In this document: one piece after another, positions 37,431 through 49,477 of the stretch
How positions within the stretch are numbered: the stretch's first letter is position 1
How the letters are laid out: each line of letters starts with the position of its first letter
NCBI GenBank assembly: GCA_946122785.1
Contig: CAMGYJ010000011.1
Coordinates: 21,887,007-21,951,006, forward strand
Direction: 5' to 3'
Source of the DNA: Linum tenue
Lineage: Eukaryota > Streptophyta > Magnoliopsida > Malpighiales > Linaceae
Length of the DNA stretch: 64,000 nt
The notes under the pieces: generated by a model
The model's input: the letters and a program-made list of their open reading frames with translations, nothing else
Told to the model about the DNA's origin: nothing
The model's database searches: none
Position numbers and translations under genes: made by a program

Positions 37431-40050
37431 TGTAACACCCATGCATACTTTAAACATTCACAAGATCGTACCGATTAAAACCTTTTTACAATCTGTTTAG
37501 CTTACTAACCAAACCATAATTTACATAAATATTTAAAACCTCTAAACACATGACAGTAGAGAAGACCATCTTCTCTCAAAATGCTATAAACAACTCATGT
37601 CGGAGTCTGAGTCCGCCATCCCACCTCATTGATGCCAAGCTGAGCCTTGTTGAGTTTCTTTGACTTCTAGTCCGAAACTTCTAATCTGGGGAAAATTTTT
37701 GACGGGGGTGAGACGTCACCTCAATGAGTAAAAGCTAACCTATCAATAGTATCAATACAAATATAATATCTCGTGAAGTCGAACCCCGTGCTTAATCTCT
37801 TAGTTTTCCGAGATAACCAAATTCAGTATTCACTTTGCTAAGGCATTTCAGACATGTAACAATGCAAAAATCAATAATCAATCCCACACACACGAGTACA
37901 CACACACATGGTTAGCCAGATTACGTATCTTTTTGCCTTTAAATTGCCAAGTCATGCACTCTCCCGGGTATATCCAGTAGATGCATAAAGCACCGCCAAT
38001 AGATGCATTAAGCACCGCCCAATAGATGTCTTAGGCACCGCCAATAGATGCATAAAGCACTACCCAATAGATGCCTTAGGCACCGCCAATAGATGCATTA
38101 AGCATCACCGATGACCAGGACTGGTTTCGCTCTCCCAGAGAGCTAGGCATAAAGCCGCAATATCAGATCTCATAGAGTGCATGACAGGGCGCCATTAAAT
38201 TTTATTTAGGTGATCAGACAATTCTTTAGTTAGTCACATAACAAATACTAATCAGTATCATCAATCATTTAACACATGTCTGTTCTCAAATTCATAACAT
38301 TCACATGGTCATATTCACCATTTCATATAATCACATCGTCACCTTATAGGCTTCCTAGTATCACAATTTTGCCTTACAGGCTTTGCAGTAATCACACGAT
38401 AGCCAATTAGGTTATCCCCGTACCATCGTATAGCCATTCAGGCCATGCATAATTTCCACATTTCGTCATTGTCTTTTCAGTACTGTAAAGTTGCCTTTTA
38501 GGCCATTTCATACCACATATACATTTCATTTCCCATTCATAATAATCATCTACCACATTTCCCACGTATCACCACATAGTCATACACACAACACATTCAC
38601 CCATCATTTATCACATATCATTTCATTCACACACATATAGTCATAGCCATCTATTAATCCCACATTTCATATTTTATATTCGGGCCACTTCATGACCCGA
38701 ATACCATATTAGTATCCATACGGTTAATAGGTTAGAATTTACTCACAACACACTTGCTATTCCGCTATACCCTTGCCTCTTGATGATTCCCCAGCTTGCT
38801 CCATTCCTTTAGACACAATCATATAAACATGTTTAATGATCGAACAATTTAATTGACCAACTATAACTTATACGCACCGAGACATACAACTCTCCCACAC
38901 AGGACTATTCTTCCTAATTAAGTTACCAACATAGGAGATCCTTCTAAAGCCTCTCGTATTCCAAAGCTAACTCCCTTGTAGTTGAATTTATGTGCAAATT
39001 ATATAATAATGACCACTTATAAACCATTCATCCTAAGTGGTTCCTCACTGTACCTTGAACACATGGGAGTAGATATGCATATCAAAATCACCCAAATCCC
39101 AATAATGGTTTCCTTTCCTCTTGAGGAACTCACTTGACCCACCATAAACCATCCCCCTCCTAAGCTTGCGTGAGACTCATGCAAACCCTTTTAAGATTGA
39201 TTAATCCTCACATGCAAACCAATTCTCCACCGAGTTCTAATACACCAAGGACACCCACATACATATACATGCACGCCAAACCAAACTTATATATATCACA
39301 CACATGCATACCCATTTCACTACCCAATCATAAGCTTGAGACGTGGTTCACATAATTAAACATTACCCCTGGTGATAGTTTCCCTCTCTTCCTTACCAAC
39401 ACTTCAACAACTACTAACAGCAAGGAAATTACTTTAAGCGCTAAATGAACATGTGCTAGCTCACTCTACCCGCCAACCTGCTTTTTTGTCAAGGAAAAGA
39501 GCTGGTCAAGAATTGGGTTTTGGGATGGATGACATAAGCCTTTCTCTAACTCTACTTTTGTATACTAGGTGAATAAAGGGTGGTGGCGGTCATCTCTTTT
39601 GCTAATGGAGAGCCCTCTCTCTTCTCCCTCATTTAATTCCCACCCCCAAGCTAGCCCACGTGTTTGGGTAGAATACTTGATGGTGGCTAGTTTCTTATGG
39701 ATGTAAATGAGTAAGTGGTATGGGAGAACCAAAATGAGACAAGGGAATTGATTTCTTTGTCCAACCCTCTCCTTTAGAAGCCTCTCGATTTACTCTTGGT
39801 TAAAGCCGGTTGACCTTGAACCACTTTTCCACTACTATTGGCAAGTACAGGCGTTTGGAAGGGAATTAAATTTCTAGTGGTGTGGTGGAGGTTTTTGTAG
39901 TGATGGAGATTTAGAATTATTATTTATAGATGAACTATTCGTTTAGCACTTACAAACTATAACAATACCCTTGGACACATAGCTCATATATTTAACTCTC
40001 ACGCACATCATAGTACACATTATACCACTCGATAGGGAGAGGATGTGACA
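37431..40050 (-). repeat. Outer LTR of the gag-only element
   Basis: It runs from TGTAACACCC to GGATGTGACA, 2620 bp, and is the 5' LTR in element orientation. Confidence 0.9.
37978..38111. repeat. 22-bp minisatellite, about six copies
   Basis: This is the same TAGATGCATAAAGCACCGCCAA family as at 33639-33792, with one fewer copy and private variants. Confidence 0.9.
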
Positions 40051-40990
40051 TACGTAGTCTGCTTCTTGATTGAAGTTGTATTCTTCATTAAAAAGAATAA
40101 TATTCTAAAATTAGGCTTTATCATTGCAAAATTTCCCACTTCTTATGATGAATGCATGCGTGTCAACATCTTTTATAGCCAATTAATTTTTTTCTTAACT
40201 TCTTTTTCTTTTATTATTTTTTATTTTGTAGATCTAACAGTCTAAATTGAAAGAGAACTTTGATTTTGTTTAGATATAGATTTTTAGTTTTTTCAATCAT
40301 TCAATTATAGAGTTCCACCTAACATACACTCTTCTTTTTCAGTTCTCATGGTATTCTTAATCAACCCAATTTTAAATTCATTTCAACTCCAAATTTGAAT
40401 ATTTCTACATAGAAAATCACATTTTATGTAATCTACACATCGATATCCATTTTGGTATATGTTGAAGGAAATAAAACTAAAGACATGGTCACGTTCTAGC
40501 ATTCACTGGTCACCTACGTACACGTATTCATGCGCCATGTTCCTATTTAACGGAGTTACTCAACTATATCGATATCATTCAATTCTATATCATCATAGAC
40601 GATTGGCCCATGTATATCTCATGGGATACATTCTTATTTTACAGAGTTATTAAACTATATCAATATCATTCAATTTGGTACGACCATAATATACAACAAT
40701 GTCATGTGTGTCAAGAGCATTTTCGTGTGATAGAAACCAATTTATCTGAATAGGAAAAAATCATCTTCATACCAACTGTGCGGGTCCAAAATAGTAGGTT
40801 TAAGGACAAGAGTATTATTTCAATATTAGTATATTAATTCAACAAAAAAAAAAATGTTAATATATTACATAACCTTATCCCAATTCTAAAGCTAAAAGGG
40901 GATAATATCCTTTTAGCCTCCCAATTCTCCTCCAACCAAGGGTTATGGTCATGGCTAAAAGGCTAAAGAGGGATAATATAATTTTTATCA
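40051..40990. other. AT-rich DNA, nothing recognised
   Basis: No gene, terminal repeat or known motif can be supported. Two short related segments with TAACGGAGTTA/TACAGAGTTA and CTATATCGATATCATTCAAT-like text (about 40545-40585 and 40635-40675) are small duplications. Confidence 0.5.
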
Positions 40991-41041
40991 ATGTTTTGGT
41001 TGTTTTCACAACATTACCAGGCAATTGACAAACAAGACACC

Positions 41042-42760
41042 ATGTCAATTGAACCTATGGACGCGGATCAGATTGTGGAATTCGAGCTGGAAGACGTCGA
41101 AGAAAGCATGAGAAGAGCGAAATTGAGCTTGATTGGAAGACTGTTTCTGGAGAACCCTCCAAGCCTGAAAATGATCCAGCGGATCGTCTTTGGGAGAAGT
41201 CCTGGATGTTGGTCTCTTTGGAATCAAGGGCAGGCCGAGCCATTTTGTGAAGGTTCAGGTGAATATGAATGTGCTGGAGCAACTGCGTTCCCAGTTATTT
41301 TCCAGCAACCCAATTGTTGGTAAATTCTGGTTTACTCAAGTATACGAGCATTTGCCCTTGTATTGCTATCACTGCGGTAGGTTCGGACACACATGTCAGA
41401 ATTGTGTGTTTCCACCGTCGTTAGGGGAGGAGTATTTCGGACCGGGGCTTACCAAAAAAGAGTCAGGGTGTAGGTTAAATGAAAACCTCATACCCTGTAA
41501 TGGAGCCCCGATGCAAAAAAGTATGGGTGAACTCGGTGACTCAGGGAAAGAAAAGAAATGGTGCTGAGGCTCAACTGGAGATGGAATCAAGCTCGAGGAG
41601 TCATCCGTAGGAGAAGAGGTCTGTGATGTTGGCTCTAGCAGCAGAGAAAGGAAAGGGTGCTATGGGGAGCTAGAGTGTGGTAGGGGCTTGCGAGACTGCT
41701 GTGAAGATGACTGAAGGGAAGGGGCGACACAAGGCTTCTCAAGACGGGAAGAGGCACATGAAGGAGACAAATGAGGCGCGAATGGAAAAGAAAAGGTTTC
41801 AATGACAAAAGACAAGGCAATTCATCAGGGTAAGATGGCTATGAAGAACACTGAATTGGGGAAATCAAACCTCCAGAATGGATAGAAAGGCAAGCGGGAG
41901 ATGGCGAGCAAAGAGAAAGCGATTGGGAACATGGAAGCTGACCTTGATGAGACAACAGTAGGGAGAAGGGAGTCTGTGAAGATCCGGATCCCAAATAAAC
42001 AAAAGATTGTTGAGACAGCTGTTAGTAAAGGTGGAGCGGAATCGAAGTTGAAGGCTGGCGAGGTCGCTGCACGTGGGAAGGAGGGAAAGAGTGGGAAGGG
42101 TGATGTCAATAATCCTGATGTAGTCTTCTTGTCGAAAACGTTTGTTTATTTGAGTTGTCGAGCTAATGAGCGTGTGATGCAATTTGATAATATACACAAT
42201 TACTGTGCTGGATTTCAAGTACCATATGTGATGGTTTATGACTTTCACGGTATCCTCTCGTCCGCCGAAAAAGTAGGGGGGAAATATTTGGAACCTGGGG
42301 CAATCCTAGGAGTTCCGATCTTTCGTTGATGGATTGGGAATTCAAGACCTAGCCTTCTGGGGGAACCCTTTCACTTGGTGTAATCAGCGGATGGGGGATG
42401 CGTGTATTCAGAAAAGGCTAGACAGAGCCTTTGTGTCCGATCTCTGGGTAGAAAAGTTTCCGGATTCATTAGTTACCCATGGGACGGACCTTGGCTCTGA
42501 TCATCTTGCAATCCTGGTTTCTGATAAACCATATGCATGAACGTCTCGAACCCTCTTCCGTTTTGATGCGCGTTGGGCTTCCAATCCAGAGGTGCAACCG
42601 ATGGTGGAGGAGGTTTGGAGTGAACAGATACATGGTTCCCCAACGTTTTGATGCGCGTTGGGGTTCATGTTGTTACTGGGATCTATAGAGACCATGCGGG
42701 GTGTTTCTATAGAGCTCCACAGCCTGGTGAGGGCCAGAGTGGTACAGCTGATGTGGGAGT
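41042..42760 (+). pseudogene. LINE remnant with ORF1 zinc knuckle and endonuclease pieces
   Basis: ORF1 begins near 41042 (MSIEPMDADQIVEFELED) with a DUF4283-like region. After a frameshift it reaches a CCHC knuckle CYHCGRFGHTCQNC (about 41362-41403). ORF2 is represented by DVVFLSKTF (about 42118), a deletion, and then the endonuclease C-terminal half with LAFWGNPFTWCNQRMGDACI and LDRAF (about 42350-42430) and SDHLAIL (about 42500). No RT domain remains. Near 42560 and 42645 the words TTTTGATGCGCGTTGGG are duplicated. It ends close to the hAT-like insertion at 42767. Confidence 0.78.
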
Positions 42761-42766
42761 GTACAT

Positions 42767-43508
42767 GGGCACCGGGCCGTGCCGCCCACGGGCTAGCACG
42801 GCACGGCACGGTTAGAGCACGACACGAGCACGGGCACGAAATAAATGGGCCAGCCCGGCACGAGCACGAATAATTTATGGGCCGTGCCGGGCCTAAACTT
42901 CATGGGCACGGGCACGAGCACGGGCACGGCACGATATATAAGTGGGCCGTGTCGGGCCTAATATATTCTAGACTTTATTGAGTATAAGAACGGACATGGC
43001 ACAAATATAATATTTATTTGATAGAAAATAAGTATAAAAAGAATTATAGGTTCAAATATTACAAAACACAAGTAGAAATATAATTATTTGTTGTTGTTAG
43101 AAGTGTCATAAATATATATACATAATTACTAACATAAGTAAAAAAGAACAAAGAATTAAACAAAGCCAAATCACACTCGCTATACTTCCAATTTTCTTTT
43201 CCCCCTATTTGTTACTTTTCTCAAACATTATCGGTTAATACTATCTTCCCCCGTCCAATTTTCACCTTCTTTTTCGTTCTGTATTTTGTTTTCGTCCTTT
43301 TCATTAAATACGAATACGAGCATGGCACGAGCACGAATAGGCACGGCACGATTCGAACCGTGCCCGGGCCTGGGCCGGGCCTAGCAAAGTTGACAAATGG
43401 GCTTGCATGGCACGACACGTAAACTGACGGGTCGTGCCAAGCACGGCACGAAATAAATGGGCCCAAAGCGTGCCCGTGCCGTGCCGGCCCAAGCACGGCC
43501 CAGCGCCC
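42767..43508. mobile_element. hAT-like non-autonomous element
   Basis: The terminal inverted repeats GGGCACCGGGCCGTGC and GGGCGCTGGGCCGTGC start immediately inside GTGTACAT (42759-42766) and ATGTACAT (43509-43516), an 8-bp duplication with one difference. The subterminal regions are dense in CGGGCACG and GGCACGG words in both orientations, as in many plant hAT elements. The AT-rich middle has no transposase. It separates LINE sequence from the PMD gene and provides the ATG of the longest PMD reading frame. Confidence 0.78.
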
Positions 43509-43514
43509 ATGTAC

Positions 43515-45163
43515 ATGTGGGAGAGGCCTGGGAGCCTAGAGGACCGTGTCCTGGAGGGCCGAGCGACCCGAGTTTGCTCCGTAGCTTTCTTGGGCATGTT
43601 GCCCACCGTCTGTACATGGGAGAGGATGATAGAGGGGTGATCACTTGCTACGACAGGAGTTCGACCCTTTGCCACGTTCTCGGCGGTTATGGGATAGCAG
43701 ATGATAACGCTAGGACTACCGTAGAGACATCAGGCCTTGCTCACCTCGTTGATATCACCTTCCAGAGCGAGTTAGACCCTGCTCTCATCTCGCCATTTGT
43801 GGAGAGGTGGCAGCCGGATACCAACACCTTCCACGTGCCGTTTGGAGAGATGAAGATCCTCCTTCACGACGTGGCACACATTCTTGGGCTTGCAGTTGAG
43901 GGAGAGGCGATGGCAGTGGATCCGAGGCAGTTGGAGAAGTGTGCACTGGAGACTGACATCCGAGCACTACTAGGATTAGATCGTGACGAGGATGAGTACG
44001 GGGCGCAGGTTGGCGAGGTTGCTAGTCTATCTAGGTGGTACAGAGGATTTGGTTTGTTGTGTGTGGGAGCTTTGACTCATTTGCAGGAGTCTGGTCCGCC
44101 AGCTAGAGAGGCTCAGTGTTACCTTCTTTTGCTGCTTGGGTCCATACTATTCGTAGATAAGAGTAAGGACCGCGTTTCTGCTGTTGTCAACTTGTTTGTG
44201 AAGAGACCAGATATGCTAGGAGAGTACGCGTGGGGGGCAGGAGCACTTGCTTATCTGTACAGGGAGCTTGGTATTGCCTCCCGGGCGGAGGCTAAGGGAG
44301 TGGCGGGTTGTCTGACTTTACTACAGTGTTGGATTTACGACCACTTTCCTACTTTGAGGCCTAGTCGGTTGGAGCCACGAGAGCTGGAGCAGGGGCAGGC
44401 AGGAGCATTCAGGTGGCGCGGTACAGCACCCCGGTCGAGTAAAAAGAGGGATGCACAGATGCTGGCTTATTATCGGCAGGCGATTGATAGTTTGACCCCT
44501 CAGTCAGTTTGTTGGACTCCGTATGGTCAGAGTCCTCATCTGACGGTGAGACGTACCTTGTATCAGGACCTGCTCAGATTTGCAGAGATAGTAGAGCCAT
44601 ATGATCCCACTAGGTGCCTCCGACAGTTAGGCTACGTGCAGAGTGTATCGTATCCCCCGAAGCGTCCGCTTGTTGTGCGTCGACCTGCTTCCACGCTTGG
44701 ATACTCTCTTAGCTACCAGTCTGTTTATGATTCGTGGTGGAACAATTTGGGGGCGCATAGTGTGCATCTGGACCTTTATTCTACTCCGATACGATGTAGG
44801 CCATGGGAGTTTGCTGAGGATTACATGGGGTTGTACATTAGGCACTCCCACAGATACTGAGTGACAGCCGACCTGTTCACGACATCTCGGATGCTGATAC
44901 GGTTAGTACAATCATATTTGAAATTATTTGTATTAAGTTAAAAAAAAATTTGATTCTAACTAATATGTATTTAAATTGTATGGTTTTTGTTTACAGTTGT
45001 CACGCGAGATGTGGATTGAGATATCTCCCGTGATGGATGCTACACAGGGTAGTAGGGAGAAGTGGATGGCTAGCGCCAACGAGTACTACGACTTATGTCA
45101 TGGAGTTGGGAACATGTGGCCCGAGTTTAGGAGGAAGTCGGGTTTTCTACCACCTCCACAGTA
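43515..45163 (+). pseudogene. Plant mobile domain (PMD) protein, MAIL/MAIN type, transposon-linked
   Basis: The PMD is found in MAIN/MAIL1-type nuclear proteins and in several plant transposons. Here the frame contains DPSLLRSFLGHVAHRLYMGE, HLVDITFQSELDPALISPFV, the hallmark ERWQPDTNTFHVPFGEM and LHDVAHILGL, then about 300 more residues to a TGA at 44858. A second exon, 44998-45163 (LSREMWIEISPVMDATQG to FLPPPQ), follows a GT-AG intron with donor near 44899. The sequence leading to it (DSRPVHDISDADT) is in another frame, so a one-base deletion or equivalent lies near 44860. The true N-terminus is unclear, because a hAT-like element ends at 43508 and the longest open frame starts inside it. 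The gene converges on a MULE transposase. Confidence 0.82.
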
Positions 45164-45394
45164 GTTGTATGATTATTATGTCATATGTATGAGTGTTATT
45201 TGTTGTTTTTAGACGAGTTGACTTATGTTATTCTGTTGTTCTACTACGACTTATGTTATGTGGTGTTCATTTGCTTATTTGTTGTTTTGGGACTATGACT
45301 TATGTTATTTGTTGTATCTGATTATGACTTATGTGGTTTATGGTGTACTTCGGATGTTTTTATTATATCATGCTTCCATGTGACGTAAACAAAC

Positions 45395-45452
45395 TTCATT
45401 ACAATTTATTTAAACTGAAGACGTTCATTACAATTTATTTAAATTGAAGACG
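45395..45452. repeat. 29-bp tandem duplication between convergent genes
   Basis: The unit TTCATTACAATTTATTTAAA plus a 9-bp tail is repeated once with one substitution. It overlaps the end of the minus-strand OTU frame and lies in the short gap between the convergent PMD and transposase genes. Confidence 0.9.
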
Positions 45453-48339
45453 AGTACAAATTTATTTCTTTGGAACCCTCTTTTTGCGTGATGGAAAGCT
45501 ATGCGTCGCACCCCCAAGATCGAACCACATTTGACTAAACGGCGCGAAATATGTCTCCCATCCATCCACGCTTTCTTGGTGACCGCCTGGCCACATGCCA
45601 TGTAGAGGGGGCATCGGTATCTTGTCCGCCGGGAAAGAGAGGTTGATCCAATGATCCTAGACGAAATGCAGAACAATGACTCCTCTAGCGTGGGTTTCCC
45701 CAGATATGTTGTCGACTGGCAGAATGGTACAGTAGTACGCACTTGGTACTGGGTAGAGGTAAGAGCTGTACATGACAACAGCCAAATTAAATAGTGTGGC
45801 AAATACGAATAGATCCACACCCATCATCCAATGATGTTGAGTCGTTGGTGCTGTAGTAGCGATGTCAATGCGTCTGATTGCTTCATTCACAGATTCACCG
45901 TAGATGGGTGCGTATCGCCAATCGTGTTCACGAATTTCTTCAGCAAGTCGTCGCCTCACCTCTGGGAACCCTTCTTGATTACCATATAGTGCAAAGCTAA
46001 GTGCACGAAACCCACAATGACCGTCTGGCACCGGGTCGTGGATGGCAATGATAAGCGGCCGAACGAAGACAGGAAGTAGTTCCATGTGTGCGTAATCATA
46101 ATGGGTGCTGGATCCAGGGATATCTGTGAAGGAAATAGATAATCCACACAAATTTGACATAAATATTAATATAAATAACTACACTTATGAAAAATTTAAA
46201 TTTTACCTGTGTCAGGACAGTTGTATTTGTTGTTTTCTTCGGGATCACCACACTCCTCCGTTGCATGGTCGTCTGACGGGTACTCATCTGTCTGAGTCCC
46301 CGTGGACTTGGTACTGGTCGATTTTGTAGACCCCGACGTTGTGCTTCCCGACTTCTTTTTCATGTTTTTCTTCTTGCCTCGCAGTATCTTTTCCCACCAC
46401 CCTTTATTTTTTCCAGTTGATTTTTTGGCTGAGCGTCCCTTTCTAAATTCGTTCACTTCTGGCTTGTGAATGTTGTCCTCCGCCGGGTGGAGACCGCGAA
46501 ACAAGTTCTTTGCTTCTTTTTTCGTTGCCTCTGGTCCTCTGCGTACAACCTCATCAACCAACTCCTGAAGGTGACATTTAGCCTCCTCCTCCTGGGGAAC
46601 GTACTCCTGAGCATTGGGTGGATGCTCGTATGACAGTGTCCGCCAATATATATGAATATCACCGGGGTATATCTCTATGTCTCGCGGTCTGCCATCCATA
46701 ACTTGACATCCACACCTCAAGTCGTGTGTCACAGAGAAATGACATGCACATCGGGAGTTCTCATTTTTTTCCAAGCGGGCAGCCAAGTCTTCTTCAGCCT
46801 CCTTCATTAATATAATTGCCTGCATGCTGACCTTCCTTCTCAAGTATGTGAATGGTATACCACCGGATGCTGAAAGGGTTTTCTGTCTAGAGTTTTCCAA
46901 CATCATCATAACCTCCCCGAGTTGGTTAGTAATATAGCGGTGGTTTCCTTTCCATACAGTGTCCATAGATCCCCGCGAGTTGTGGAGGAAAGTTTTCAAA
47001 GCGGAATGTGACGACTCAACCCTGTTTGTGCTCGTATTTCCTAGATGAAACACATTTTTGGTATGACAAACTGCCCACTTTTCTCGATGTTGCCACCACA
47101 CTCCCTGTATGTATTGCAACATACGTGGTTCGTAATTGTCCCATCTTGTCCTAAAGCAGCCAAACGCGGCCAACATACCTTGCTCTGACCAAGAATAAAG
47201 CATAGGACACCAATATTGATCGTACGCCTCGTTGACCAAATCCATCCTGTCCTTCCCAAATATTTCCAAACACTTCTTCTGCACATTGGTGTTGATGTGC
47301 CAAACACATAGCAAATGCGGGGTTCGGGGGAAGACCACAGGAACCGTAGCAAGTAGTCCAACTTCGTGGTCGGTGACGATGACAGTGGGCACGCGTGGAT
47401 GGAGCAATTGTTGTATGCACTGCAACAGCCACAGATACAACTCTTTTGTCTCATCCTTCATGAGAGCACAACAAATGTTGAAATTCTTCCCAACTGGAGT
47501 AGCACCTACGACCTCCACCCACGGCCATTTATATGCATTGGTCTTATACGTTGAGTCGATCAGAATCACGTACGGCCAAGCCTTCAACATCTGGATGGAA
47601 GTTGGATGGGCAAAAAAAAAAAAAGATGTGTAAGCACGTCATTATCGTCCTTCATAACCTCTGTATGACAATTCTCACGTTCAGCTGCTTGCAACGCGTA
47701 CTACACTGCATTCATCTCGCCCATCTTGTCTTTCCTAGACTTGGACCCGAGGTTATACATTTGCCTTTGGGTGTGATGCCCTTTGTTACCCTTCTGCTTG
47801 TTTATTGCCTGCTTCTGTTGCGACGGAGATACCCCAGCATCTCTCATCTGCCTTAGAGATTCATTATCCTCTTGACTCAATTTATTCATTTGACTGTGGC
47901 CCTCGGGATAAAGCATCTTCTCATGATTGTGATACCCTCGCCTTAAACCGGTTCCTTGCTCCGTCACTCCTTGTATCTCCCAGAATAAAGGTCCATCAAG
48001 AGCATCTGGATTAACCAGTAGTTCTTTGATTTTAATCTTGAACATGTATCCCTATCCTTTTGAACTTGTATTGCCACGACTCTCCTTGGAAGGATCCGAC
48101 TTGTATGACTTCCTCTCCCTACTGCATCTGTCGCAATACATATAACAGATACCCAATACTCTTTTGTTGCTCAACTCACGTGGCTTCATCGATCCCTTAG
48201 TTAGAAAGAAACCAAGAGACATCGCGATGTTTTTGGTCACTGTTACAGCATCTTCGAAATTGTCATATCGGACGTGATTGAGAAAATGGTCTGTGTAATC
48301 ACCAATTAGTTCAACATTGTAAGCCATGTCCACCTGCAA
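45428..48339 (-). pseudogene. MULE transposase fused to an OTU-type cysteine protease
   Basis: The N-terminal part (48339-47701) has a FAR1-like zinc region (YMYCDRCSRERKSYKS) and ends in HNHEK-type sequence. The transposase core (about 47640-46690) has catalytic residues D in LIDSTYKTN, D in TVIVTDHEVG and E in NRVESSHSALK, then a SWIM-like CACHFSVTHDLRCGC. A basic, Ser/Thr/Lys-rich linker leads to an 82-bp GT-AG intron (46206-46125, phase 1). This joins in frame to an OTU domain with PDGHCGFRALS (Asp and Cys of the active site) and a candidate His in DHWINLSF. Lesions are TAG at 48054-48052, 47703-47701 and 45659-45657, plus a frame change at the A-run near 47612-47625. OTU removes ubiquitin-like modifiers in known relatives; activity here is unproven. 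Confidence 0.85.
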
Positions 48340-48369
48340 TTATGATTTTACAACTCGTTAGAAATGTAC

Positions 48370-49110
48370 AAATTATATGATTCTACAAAATTAAACTAAA
48401 TGCAATAATTTAATTAAGTCTAAAAAATAATGATAATTTGACGATAAAAAAATAATTTAAATATAAATTATTAAACCAAATTAGCTCTACGAATTAAATC
48501 TAAACACAATAAACTAATTTGCGCTACAACAAAACACAATCACTTAATTAAACTAATTGTGCTTCAATTGACTCTACAAAATTAAACTAAATGCAATAAT
48601 TTAATTAACTAAAAAAATAACGATAATTTGACGATAAATAAATTATGTAAATATAAATTATTAAACTTCTTTAGCTCTAAAAATTATATCTAAACACAAT
48701 AAACTAATTATCGCTACAACAAAACACAATCACTTAATTAAACTAATTGTGCTTCAATTGACTCTACAAAATTAAACTAAATGCAATAATTTAATTAACT
48801 CTAAAATAATGATAATTTGATGATAAGTAAATTATTTAAATATAAATTATTAACTTCTTTAGCTCTACGAATTAAATCTAAACACAATAAACTAATTAGC
48901 GCTACAACAAAACACAATCGCTTAATTAAACTAATTGTGCTTCAATTGACTCTACAAAATTAAACTAAATGCAATAATTTAATTAACTCTACAAAATAAC
49001 GATAATTTGACAGTAAGAAACTAATTAGCGGTACAACAAAATACAATCGCTTAATTCAAACTACATATGAATTTAACTATGTAAAATAGAAAAAAGCAAT
49101 AAATTAAATA
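48370..49110. repeat. 189-bp tandem repeat, about four copies
   Basis: The phrase CTACAAAATTAAACTAAATG recurs at about 48383, 48574, 48764 and 48952 (periods 191, 190 and 188). Each unit also contains AACACAATAAACTAATT and CTACAACAAAACACAATC. The block is AT-rich, non-coding, and lies just upstream of the minus-strand transposase, where MULEs often keep subterminal repeats or the promoter. Confidence 0.92.
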
Positions 49111-49477
49111 TAAATTATTAGCTCTAGAAATAATAAACTATCTCAAATTAAAAAAAATATAACACTGCCGGCTATATGCATCCGCTCCCCGACGACGGGC
49201 GCCGTCCGCCTCCGGCGAGCGTACGGGCAAAAAAATCCAGGAGGTCAGTCACGGGGGTTTACCTGCTTCGCTGGTCCGACAATGGGGTACGGCTGCCGTC
49301 CAATGCCCGACGAATTATGCTAACGAGATTGGTCCGGTGGCCGGCGACTTAGGCTGCCGTCCGGTGGCCGAGAATCTGGCTATGGTGTTTGTGGGGGTTG
49401 GTGGTCGGGACTCGGGTGGTGTGTATGTTATTTAAAAAACCATTTCAGCGAATAGAATATAAAGAAAAATTTGGAGG

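Larger units (their letters stand above)
32147..40050 (-). mobile_element. Tandem gag-only LTR retroelement (gag-LTR-gag-LTR)
   Basis: On the minus strand the order is LTR (40050-37431), primer site, gag a, purine tract (AGAGGGAGGAAT, minus strand), LTR (35744-33086), primer site, gag b, break. The two LTRs are 2620 and 2659 bp and nearly collinear. The complete unit has a 1686-bp interior with only gag and the beginning of a protease (DDPGYTYSF). This fits either a pol-deleted gypsy element or the TR-GAG class. Because the middle LTR is flanked on both sides by interior sequence, no target duplication brackets it. The array probably arose by unequal recombination between LTRs. The right flank after 40050 is TACGT. 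Confidence 0.83.

Noticed and set aside
41635..42248. Minus-strand frames over the LINE remnant
   Set aside because: They are antisense to LINE ORF1/ORF2 sequence and contain no motifs.
47232..47633. Plus-strand frame of 133 codons over the transposase
   Set aside because: It is antisense to the MULE catalytic core and has no domain of its own.
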